Of a stretch of DNA of 64,000 nucleotides, positions 1-12,000 are shown piece by piece. Position numbers and translations under genes: made by a program. A model generated the notes under the pieces. That model did no database searches. It was not told where the DNA came from and saw only the letters and a program-made list of their open reading frames with translations. The stretch comes from Liolophura sinensis (taxonomy: Eukaryota > Mollusca > Polyplacophora > Chitonida > Chitonidae). The stretch spans positions 50,250,046 to 50,314,045 of the forward strand of contig NC_088302.1 in NCBI RefSeq assembly GCF_032854445.1. The letters are read 5' to 3'. Numbering within the stretch: position 1 is the first letter of the stretch; every line of letters starts with the position of its first letter.

Positions 1-34
1 GACACATACCCAAAGTAATATTGATATTAAAAGG

Positions 35-115
35 ATGTTATTTATTTATTTGATTGGTGTTTTATGCCATAGTAAGAACATTTCACCTACATGATGGGTG
101 AAACATCATCTGAAC
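35..115 (-). repeat. SINE 3'-end fragment
   Basis: TTATTTATTTGATTGGTGTT followed by TTATGCCATA and a TTTCAC block is the reverse complement of the 3' end of the SINE family seen across the window. It is heavily 5'-truncated and degraded. Confidence 0.7.
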
Positions 116-142
116 AAATGAATAAACCAATGCATCACTCAC

Positions 143-246
143 CTGTGACAGTTGCTATGGAAGTCTGACCGGCTACTGAGGGAAATGAGTGCTCCCGTAC
201 CAAGGCCTAGCGAGAAAAACACTTGTCTGCTCACATCCCACCACAT
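143..246 (-). CDS. SLC6 transporter coding exon: TM6 (last exon in window)
   Basis: The acceptor CTCTGTTGACAG is followed by MWWDVSRQVFFSLGLGTGAL and ISLSSRSDFHSNCHR, with a donor in phase 2. It aligns to SLC6 TM6 (vW.dAa.QiFFSLg.g.G.liaysSyn.f.nncyrDa). The FFSL serine of the Na+/Cl- sites is kept, and the usual SYN becomes SRS. The exons for TM7-TM12 lie outside the window. Confidence 0.94.
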
Positions 247-3200
247 CTGTCAACAGAGGAGAAACAGATTATAGACAGTTTATCACATATCATGAGATTC
301 AAGAAATGATTGTTGTACTGAGTAAATCTTACCCAAGGATCACATGAGCTAATAACACATTCATAACGGTTAAAATAAATCAATTATCACATTAAGGCTT
401 TATTATAGCCACGGTAGTCAATGATTCTATTCACACATTGTTCATAAACGGAAGGAACACTTGAAGTTTTATTGAACCTTATGGGCGATACCTGCAAAGA
501 AATTTGTAACAGCACTGGTAGGTCGATACTACATGCACACCTGCACAATGCAGATTTACTGCCCTTTTTCCAAATAGATTTGATATCGGCTAAAATTTCT
601 ACCACTAGAAGACCCCACTTAGCAACTTGATTAGTTTTGGCTATTGTGGTCAAAGATTAGAGATATTTTTTTTTTTCAGATTTCCCTTAAAATCAGCTGG
701 AACTTCTCATTGTGCATATATGTATCTAAGATACTTCAAGCTGAGACTTGTTATCTTGTTTTGCAGGCCTGCTATATAGCATGTGTGTTGTATTTATAAG
801 CCAGAAGCCTCTGTGGTCTACTGGTTATTGTGGTCTAGCAGCACAATGACCGAGGAGGCTCTCATCAATGGTGTTGCTGTGAGTTCAATTCCAGCTAATG
901 ATGGATTCCTCAACATGAGAAATAAATATTTACATGCCAGATCACAGATGACATAGTCAGCAGCTATTTTGAATCTCGACTCACTTCTGGGCAGATCAGG
1001 TTGTACCAGTTTGGGGTTAGGTAAAAACGGATGCCCTCTACAGCACCCTCTACAAAACAGCTCCGGATGAGAAGTGAGATGATGAGAATGACAGGTAATG
1101 GAATGAGAATGTATAGCACCTGAAAAAGAAACAGAAAACTGCTAAAGAGGCATAACAAATATATGTCATACAGGTACATGTGAAGATGTCATATATACTT
1201 ATGAGATTGTTCAGATTTCATTGAGCAGATCATATAATTCCCTTATCCATTAGCCTTACCACATCAGTATTGCAAAGTCTAAAATTTGAGATTCTGATCC
1301 AACAATGAAAGATTCTGTTTCACAAAAGAGTTCCGTTAGACCTAATTTAATACTTTAAAGTGTTGGTTTTTCCAAATGGGATAAATGGATGGGCAAAGTA
1401 CTAGTCAGCCTGGCCTCACTATACTGTGAGTGGGTGGGGCACATCTTCCACTCAGCACTGGAAGCATTCCTTCCAAGGAGCAAACTCTCTTCCAAACCCA
1501 TACTACACTTATCACATTTACATACTTTTTTAAGAGGAGATAACTGCTGTGACCCTTTTCTCAGCTCCAAAGGTTTTGCTGGACTTTATTTCTGTATAAT
1601 AATGTTTTGGTTATCTTGGAAAGTCACAGCATTCTCAGACTCCTGGCAATTTATTTCTGTCACTTATTTAATAAAAGGTCTTACATTACTTACATGTACA
1701 TGTTTGTCTGGTGTCTTTCATCAAGAATGCTGGGGAACTCATTTTATGACCTGACTGGGGAATCTGACATAGATAATATTGAGGTAGGGGGGATGTACCT
1801 TTGAGGCAGGGGGGATGTACCTCTGAGGCAGGGGGGATGTACCTTTGAGGCAGGGGGGATGTACCTCTGAGGCAGAGGGGATGTACCTCTGAGGCAAGGG
1901 GGATGTACCTCTGAGGCAGGGGGGGGTGTACCTCTGAGGCAAGGGGGGTGTACCTCTGAGGCAGGGGGGGATGTACCTCTGAGGCAGGGGGGGATGTACC
2001 TCTGAGGCAGGGGGGATGTACCTCTGAGGCAGGGGGGGATGTACCTCTGAGGCAGGGGGGATGTACCTCTGAGGCATCTTTATACACATCTTGTACATGT
2101 AGGTACAGTATGAGCCAATTCCCCGATGCCAAAAGTAGACTGTCCAGAAGGGAGAAGACAAGACAATGCTGGACATCTTCCAGTTTGTCACTCCCCTTAC
2201 TCAGGGACAACACCTGGTCACAGTGTACCTGGGAACTGTGATTACCTTAGGCATGATTCTGGTCCCCTGGGTCAGTAGCAGACAGACTGTGAGCCAGGTA
2301 AGGAGAAGACAGGCCAGGAGGAGAGGCTGGACATCCCCGAGTCTGTCAGCCCCCTCACTCAGGGACAACACTTGGTCACTGTTAAAAAGAAGAGAGTTAT
2401 CATGAAGGTAAGAAACACAAAATAAGTACAGATATATATATTATCATAGTGATGACTGGTCCTGTGGAAAGGCTGTTCAAGATGTTTTCTTACAACATAC
2501 TGCTTCAACAAAATGACTCATTTTAACTGTTACTTTTGTTGGGGTATGCATATCCTTTTAGTGTTAAAACCAATGGAAAACCTAAAGTCCTGCACAAAGT
2601 TTTTATTTCTCTTCTTTGATTATTATAAATCTTTAAACTGATCTAAAAAATTATATAATGAATAATAGCATATTTGTTCAGAAATCATAAAATATCATGT
2701 AGGAATGCAAGATTACATTTACAGGTTTTACGTGAACAAATTACCTTGTGAACCATTCAGTGAAGATTTTCTGAATGAAGAAAGACAGAAACGAAAAAAA
2801 CAAAATCTTGAATGTTGGTTTAACGTTTAATTTGTATGCCATTACATATTGGTGCAACAACGACTTAAACAATCTGTAGATAATGTATGGGAGCTTTTTA
2901 AGATGCTCTGTAAACTGTTCCTGTATCTCATGTAGAGAGCACTGACATCCTGACAACTGGGGTGTACCTGAAATGTGATAACTTGATACCTGGTAGGTGT
3001 GCAGGAATGACTGATCATGGGGGTCAGTAATTTTGGCTAAAATAGGGTTTTATAGACATTGTGAAACAACTCACTGAAACAAAATTCCACTGTGTGAGGA
3101 ATGGAGGGTGTAGCGATTTGGGGAATTAGCTTCAAATGGACGTTTGATGACGGGCCCTTCATCCAGTACGGAGGATGATTGTGAATAGTTGACGGGATTT

Positions 3201-6200
3201 ATTGCTGAAATCAAGAAAAGAGAATCTACAGTTCACTGACACTGACACTCAATATTTTAGCTTTTCCTATTGTTAAAATGAAAGCAATTCTATTATAATT
3301 CTATATAATTGACAAAATTACAAGTGATGGTCCCCTTGTCCCTTAAAACAGTACTCATGTTAACAACAACTTCAGTAAGTTGATAGCAAAGGGGAAACAA
3401 TACCTGAGGAATTTATGCCTGTGAGGTCAGGTGAAAACATCAGACCCAGGTAATAGACAATCCAGGTGACGTAAATACTGTGATAGATACTGATCAAAAT
3501 CGATATCAGCACCATAGCAAAACCCAAGCCTGAAACAGATAAGAGACGGTCAGGTAAGTCTAATGAAATTAATGAACATTCTCACGTTACTGGCCGGCAC
3601 AGGTAAAATGGTGACCTGAAAGGCATTCTGCTGATTATCAGTTACAATCAATAACTGATGATGGTCAAGCTACCTGTTACCTGGACAAGCCTGCTGGAAG
3701 CCTAACATGGTGCTATGGCGTAGTAGGAAACTTTACATCATGTAAATGTACCTATATATGTATGTATATATGAAAGTATATATATATATGTTTATGTGTA
3801 GAGGAAACTCGGAGTAAAAACTGCCTTACATGATATACATAACAAACTTCCTTTAAGCCATAGACAAACCAACAAGAACTGGAGTTGAACATGTGACCTC
3901 ACCTGCAACTCACCATCTTAAAGTATCAGAGTCCAGATTTATTATTTATTCATAATTAGTACCCCTGTGTATACTGTTAAATTGAGTGTGAAAAAAGTAT
4001 TTTAAAAAGGTACATTAATTTGATGGCTCTTAAAATTACTAGATAAATAGGCTGGTTTTGTGCATTTTTTCGACCAACACTTGGTAGTCTCCCTCGAATT
4101 ACATTATACAAGTCCAACCTTTGCGAGCTGTCAGAGCTTCACCATTTAGTTCAGCGTTAAAAAAGCTACCAACATGCATATCGCATACATATATCTCCAC
4201 GAAATGGTTTGCTGTTCTGCATACGATTGTAAAAACATGTGGTCTAAGAACCCTGGAGTTAGTTTTTTTTTATTTGGCCCTCAGGAAGCATGGATTTACT
4301 GCACAAGACAGTAGGATTTTGTACCCACCAAAAACAGATGTGTCTGTTGTCGTCATTTTACAGCTGAAAACGACGAGAGGAATGCAGGTGATATAATATA
4401 AACAATAATGTAAACAATAATATAAACAATATATCTATTGTTTTTGGTGGATTTAAAGTAATTATTACGTTTCTCAAAAGCCCACCTGGTACTATACTGA
4501 TTAAACAGGTTATAATCTTAACAATCAGGGTGTGTAGGTAAATCTGGACACTAATCCTTTAAATGAGGCAAGTGAAATAGATGTTACCAGTATTACTCAT
4601 AATTTTACTTATTTGCAATTTTTAATTTACAATTTGCAATTTTAATTAATTCCTCATTCCGAATCTTAATCCTTTAAATGAGCCAAATGATATAGATATT
4701 ACCAGTATTGGTCATAATTTTACTTGTGTGTAAACTGCTTATTAAGGTAACTGTTGTTAACATATTTTGTCAAGTTAATGATATCCCTCTCTGTGCATGC
4801 GGGATGGGCTATGCAACAAATTTAAGAATAACTGGGTCAGAAGATCAAAAGAAATGAATCTAAACTAGATCATGTCATTAAGATACAATGTACATGTAAT
4901 TATCACTTGTCAAATTTGCAATTTTAATTAATTCCTTACTAAGGCACATACATTAGTATTCACCAAACTAGCACAATTACCTACACTACTCCTCAGCGGT
5001 ATGCACAGTTTGATAATGAAGGGGCCAAAAGATGGAAAAATACAAACCTGGACTTTACTGAAAGGGTTAACCAAACAAATGTGAAAAAAAAAAATACCTG
5101 AAAAAAGTGGAACAATGGTCCAAGATTTGATTGGTCCATGGCCAGAGAATTGACCAATGACTGTCTCAAGATAGACCATGGGGACACCACATAGGAATAC
5201 AACCATGGAGTACGCCAGGCAAAATGTCGCTGTGAATAGAAGAAAACGTGTCTGTCAAAAATGCGCATGACCATGAAATTTTGACACAAACAAAACTGTC
5301 ATGTACAAACCTGTCAAAGACGTGAAAAGGGCAAAGATTCGAAGAGGACCATTCCAGTTTAAAATATAAACATTCATGTGAACAATAAAGGAGAACACAA
5401 TACAACATGATATTTAATACTGAAAAATTAAGTACTTTGAAGGACATATCCTAAAGTAAAACTCTTGAAAACCTTTCAACAAAATTCTAATACATTTAAG
5501 GACTTCAAGGGCCAATGGTACCAGTGGGAACCTGGTCAAAGAAAACTATATTTCTAGGCTTCAACAACATGGATCTGTTCTTTCCTGAAAGCTTTACATG
5601 CCTTCAACCCTTACAAATTAATAATGCTGTGATTTCATGCAGATGTCAAAATAAAAACAACGATGGACTAATTTTGTGTTCCATAAGGCAGTTTATTATA
5701 CACCTGACATTAGAACACTCATCATTATAGAAAACTAAATACCCAGTAATCAGCACAAATCATCCGCACATTAAAGTACAGAATCACAAATTCAGGCAGT
5801 AAAACTTTGCAACCTAATTAGACTGCTTCAACTGGAAGATGCTTTGGTAAACATCCACATATTGTACTGTTTCTATTTTGTACATTTTTCAAAAGTTTGA
5901 CATTAAGCAATGGAAATAAAATTTTTTTTTTTCAAATGTTTTGTTAATGAACTTCAGTTTACGAAGAAATTACCTTAATTATCTTTTTCTGTGTTCAAAA
6001 AAAAAAAACCAAAAACGAACATGAAAGCATACACATGTATACCTATACATCTGCGTCGTCGATGCTGAACAACACTGGAATACTTAACCAAAAAAAAAAA
6101 CCAGTAAGAGCTACAATTAACAGTTCCTCAATGGAAACATAAAATCTTGTCATAAAACTTTGCTTTATTCTTCATTAGTTTCATTGACAGATAATGAAAC

Positions 6201-9042
6201 AATAAATGTGTTAATCATATGAGCTAGAGGTCCATAAAAACACTCAGATTGAGAGCCATGCTACAGTCACAATCTTCCACATGAGTTATATTTCTAACTA
6301 GACCAGACTAACCATCCAGTCCAAGGCACAACTGTGGGTCATTCAATGGTGATGTATATTCCAGCATTAAAACTGTGCCCTCCTGTTTAACTGATGAAGG
6401 CTGTTCATGATAGACTCTGGGGTAAGGAAACGGTAGCTGTAGAACTCTGAGGTGTGGCTTAGTTATACAGAAGGGTTTTGATTTCCTCCTATAAATGGCA
6501 GGCCCTAGGGGCAGAATTGATCTATAACGACCAGTGCTTGTGTTTACCCTCAGATACCTTGTCTTCGGCAACTACCCATAGAGCCGTGGCACCATTTCCT
6601 GGCATGGCACTTCATTATCAGCAAGGCTACTGAGGGTCAATGACTTGTTTACAATGAGAAAGCAAAGCCACAGATTGAAATACTTATAACACAGTGATTT
6701 GCTAATTGATTTCATTTTAACAAATTTTCTGTCATAATTATGGTCTGGCTTCTGAATTTTGTAGAATATCAGTACATCACCATCAATTACATCTATGGTG
6801 AAAACTGGAACACTTGATGGTACCTCTAAATGTATATCCTTTCTTCATATAATTACTTAATTTATATTATTGTGTTATTAATTATTAATTTATTTGTGTG
6901 ATCACAAAAGAATACTTCTGTATCTTAATTTGCATATGACAACCCAATACACACAATAAGCCATAAATTCTTAAAAGATTAACTGATTATTGCATAAAAT
7001 TGCAACAAATTGCACAGATTTCAAAAACATCGCATATGTTCCTGTGATACACAAGATTCTTAGTATCACTGATACACAGGATTCTTAGTTTCACTGATAT
7101 GCATGCAATGCATGAATCAAACTCACAATCAACTGATTTACATTGCACTTCAATGGAGTGTAAAGTGAACAAGATAAACCTGGAGAGAATTTTAATTCTA
7201 GTCACATAAAATAAGTGAACATAAAGTCTGCCACTACAGCTAAATTTATTAATAAAGTAGTATTTCAGAAATGTTCTAAAAATATTCAAAGAATTCTACA
7301 CCACTTATTAACAAAATAAATAGCAAATAATTGTAAGTACCTTTCTAGAGGGACATCACAGAACCTAGGAGCTCTCTCATCAGCATTAAACAAAGTGACA
7401 CAGAGAAAATACACGCAAAAACGCCTGATGCCCACCCAAAGAGTATCAGCTCTACTTCTAAATCAAAGTAGGCATAAAAATGGTTTTCCAGACAAGGTTT
7501 GATCAGTTCTCAGCAGTGAGCCCTACAGGTAATGAGCTAGTCTGACGTACGATGTAAATGCTGTCAAAGCTATTATAAGGATAAAGTGGAGGGAGACTAA
7601 GCCTGCGCTTCTGGGCATGCAAAGGATTTTCACCTAACGTCGTTTTCAGGAAGTACTGATGGAAAGCATTGTGAAGACCAGATAGCAAATATGCTCGAAA
7701 AATGAAAAATAATTGTTTAACTTTTTTAAAATAATTTCTGTATTATTAGCTTATATAATAACTTAAGTATTTCAGATTATCATAATAATTAAAAGATTTA
7801 ATCATGACTGGTAACTGATAAATGATGATTTGAATAACAGATTTAAATTATTACTGGGTACCTCTCAATGACAGAAAATCAACTCTCAGAGCTAATGCAG
7901 CCTGAAGCCTGTATGCCTGATGAAGAGAGGTTCAGGCTACATGACCTTTAGAGATCCCAAATCTGCCTTATTAATGACTTTTTGGTCTGGTTTCATCGGT
8001 GCTGATCAGCCGTCTTGGGACATTGACCAACGCCACACAGTGCATGCTAAAGGTAAATCAGTCAGATGTACATTCAGATCCAGGTCAGAAGATTGGGCAA
8101 ATAACTGTGAATTCTCCTGATTATAGCCGTATTTGTAACAGACAAGATTTGTCTCGACAATGTAGAGTACAAAGACAGATGACACAGAAAAATACATAAT
8201 ACATGTACATATGCATTCAATGTCAAGAGACAAAACTGATATTAATTCCAACATTGAATGAACAAGAATCTCTGTGATTTGTAAATCTGCATCAACAAAA
8301 CTTACTCCAAAAAGATATGGTTCCAACTGTCAACCATAACTTTAAGATCATTTAATAATTTGTTTAATTATTATTCCACACTTGCTATGTAACAGTATAA
8401 CTGAACAAAGAAACTTTTCAATATATAACATTATGCACCCTTGTAAGTATACAAGTATATACTCAAGAATTCTGGGAAAACCTTGAAAAGACTTCAACAG
8501 CACACTGTCATCCCAAACAAACATATCCTAATGGAAGGCTTCAATGGAGACAACACCAGCTGGACATGAGCACATTAATAGTCTTGGGTTGCTAACTTGA
8601 ACTAGGATAGCAGACAGTAAGCAAACAATGTCCCCACCTCTGCTTAAAGGTGTCAGCCACAAGCAGTTTATAGTAGGGTATGAGGTACTAAGGGTACCTT
8701 TGATACCGACATATTGATTAGGTAAGTGAGCAATTGAATGACTTCCCATACCAGATTAATTACCCTGGACCTAAGATAAGTATCTCTGTTCTTGCTTACA
8801 TAGAAACTAGTCTATACCAAGGTACATAGTGTATGTACCACTTAAATACATCCTTGGACATTTTTGCACCTATATAGCCATTCATGTTCACATGGTAATC
8901 ACTGGGTAACTTTGTTTCCATGTCAAATGTATGATTACAAAACATACATGTAGTTGCTACAAGTCCTTGTGGTCACTGGCATTTATATACACTGGGCAAG
9001 CATAAAATTTAGTTCACAAGAATTATGATATATCCAAGTACA

Positions 9043-9098
<56 letters not shown>

Positions 9099-12000
9099 TT
9101 TGTGAATGGTTTCATTCTTCCAGCTAACAGCTTCAGAATACTGTAGAAGCAAAGTTGGGAACATTGCCAACCTTTTGTAAGAGTTAACAGAAAAAGAGTA
9201 GATTATATACTGAAACATATCATATGTTATCTATTTCATCCGAAGAAGAAGTGATGGGCTTGTGACTTGTAATGAAAATCAATTTTTGAAAATGTTTTAG
9301 CAGTAAATATGGTCATCTATTGACTATATTTAATTCTTACAAGCACAGGTGAGCATAAACCTTGAGAATCAGGCAAGACACCTTTATACAGCCCTGAAGC
9401 CATTCAGATTGATAAGTTTAAGTACATGTGGGCAATTCAGCGACGCGTCTATAACTCGTCGTGTCCTTCCCAGTGGGCAAAGCATTGTTCCTACAATCCA
9501 TAAAACCATGACCAATGGAGTCTTCTTACAATCCACTTCCAATGCCCTCCTCAGGTGCAGCTTTTATCTTGAAGCTCATCAATATTTTCTAGGAGAGCTG
9601 GTTTTCTTTGATTCCCATTTTAGACTTGTGTGGGCTAGTTAGACATGCAGACAGACTTGCCTTGTGCTTTTAAAATTCTGATATTCATTGCAACACATTA
9701 CACTGTACACTGTATCTCTCAAACAAAGTGCCAGAGAGTTGCAAACTCCCAGTGAACAGTTTGTGTCATGTCCTCATGGAATTATGAAGATAAGAGAGGT
9801 TTTGAAGCAATTATTAAATTCACATTTACTTTGAAATGGTTTTGGCTGGGCATGATGTACCTTTACAATGTCCATCAAACACTCCATCTAGATGGAGTAC
9901 GGCCTAGTGTAATTTACCTTCACAATGTCCATTAAGGACCCAATCTAGATGGTCTAGGACATGGGCATGATCTACATTCACAATGCCCATTATGGACCCA
10001 TCTAGATGGTCTAGGACCTGGGTATGATCTACATTCACAATGCCCATTATGGACCCATCTAGATGGTCTAGGACCTGGGTATGATCTACATTCACAATGC
10101 CCATTATGGACCCAATCTACATGGTCTAGGACATGGGTATGATCTACATTCACAATGCCCATTATGGCCCCATCTAGATGGTCTAGGACCTGGGTATGAT
10201 CTACATTCACAATGCCCATTATGGACCCATCTAGATGGTCTAGGACCTGGGTATGATCTACATTCACAATGCCCATTATGGACCCAATTTAGATGGTCTA
10301 GGACCTGGGTATGATCTACATTCACAATGCCCATTATGGACCCAATCTAGATGGTCTAGGACCTGGGTATGATCTACATTCACAATGCCCATTATGGACC
10401 CAATCCACATGGTCTAGGACCTGGGTATGATCTACATTCACAATGCCCATTATGGACCCAATCTAGATGGTCTAGGACCTGGGTATGATCTACATTCACA
10501 ATGCCCATTATGGACCCAATCTAGATGGTCTAGGACCTGGGTATGATCTACATTCACAATGCCCATTATGGACCCAATCCACATGGTCTAGGACCTGGGT
10601 ATGATCTACATTCACAATGCCCATTATGGACCCAATCTAGATGGTCTAGGACCTGGGTATGATCTACATTCACAATGCCCATTATGGCCCCATCTAGATG
10701 GTCTAGGACCTGGGTATGATCTACATTCACAATGCCCATTATGGACCCAATCTACATGGTCTAGGACCTGGGTATGATCTACATTCACAATGCCCATTAT
10801 GGACCCAATCTAGATGGTCTAGGACATGGGTATGATCTACATTCACAATGCCCATTATGGACCCAATCTACATGGTCTAGGACCTGGGTATGATCTACAT
10901 TCACAATGCCCATTATGGACCCAATCCACATGGTCTAGGACATGGGTATGATCTACATTCACAATGCCCATTATGGACCCAATCTAGATGGTCTAGGACA
11001 TGGGTATGATCTACATTCACAATGCCCATTAAGGACCCAATCTAGATGGTCTAGGACCTGGGTATGATCTACATTCACAATGCCCATTATGGACCCAATC
11101 TAGATGGTCTAGGACCTGGGTATGATCTACATTCACAATGCCCATTATGGACCCATCTAGATGGTCTAGGACCTGGGTATGATCTACATTCACAACGCCC
11201 ATTATGGGCCCAATCTAGATGGTCTAGGACCTGGGTATGATCTACCTTAACAATGCCCATTATGGACCCAATCTAGATGGACTCGGGGTCTAGGGACCAG
11301 CATTAGGAAGCTGGGCAGAGCCCAGGGGTAAATCACAAGAAGTAAAGACAATTTTCAGCAAGCACAATCAGAACTATTCTTAAGCCTGCTGAAGAACTCA
11401 CTAGATAAACCAAAGAAAAACAACATGGCCTAGTGCATGGCATTATTCATCTCATAATCAATCCACTCTTGGGCAAACTAAAAAACCAGAATGCTTGAAA
11501 AAACCAGACAAAGCCATGCCATGGCAGCTTGGCGTTACAACCTATAACACACCTGGAAAGCCGTCATAAGCAAAATAAGAATGATTCTGCAATGACATGA
11601 TAACCGTTTATCTGTGTTCTTGTATGTATACATGTACCATGCTAACACACTGGATTTTGGTGTTCAACAAGCACCCTATGTCACTCTTCCCCAGCATAAG
11701 GCTCTGGGATCTGTCTTACAAAGCATTCACAACCTACATCTGCAGCATGCAGAGATATGCTACCATATGGTAAAGCGTTACGACAGCATTGTAAGACCCC
11801 ATGCCCCTGAATGATAATTTTAGTAAAAAATTTTACTCATTAAATTTGGCACATTCGTTTAAATTATTTTAGATGAAATTTTTTATCATGCCTTGTCAAG
11901 CAGTATTTGGACCTTATAACATCAGAAATAACAATTTTAAGGTGATTTGAAATTTTGACTAAGTCTAAGGTCGCTTCGTAGCCTCGGGGTCTAGTCCTGA

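Noticed and set aside
1686..2213. Pro-rich open frame of 175 codons
   Set aside because: Product of the 21-bp G-rich minisatellite; it changes frame freely between overlapping versions.
2741..2967. Minus-strand open stretch bounded by TTTCAG and a GTAATT donor, tested as the missing TM4 exon
   Set aside because: In the phase required by the neighbouring exon it hits a stop after about 12 codons, and the open frame has no SLC6 TM4 character.
7330..7500. Hydrophobic minus-strand segment (ILFGWASGVFACIFSVSL) ending in TAG
   Set aside because: No acceptor or start codon, flanking exons already join in phase, and there is no recognised homologue.
9851..11282. Regular repeats considered as a CRISPR array
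   Set aside because: There are no unique spacers; the whole unit repeats, and the genome is eukaryotic.
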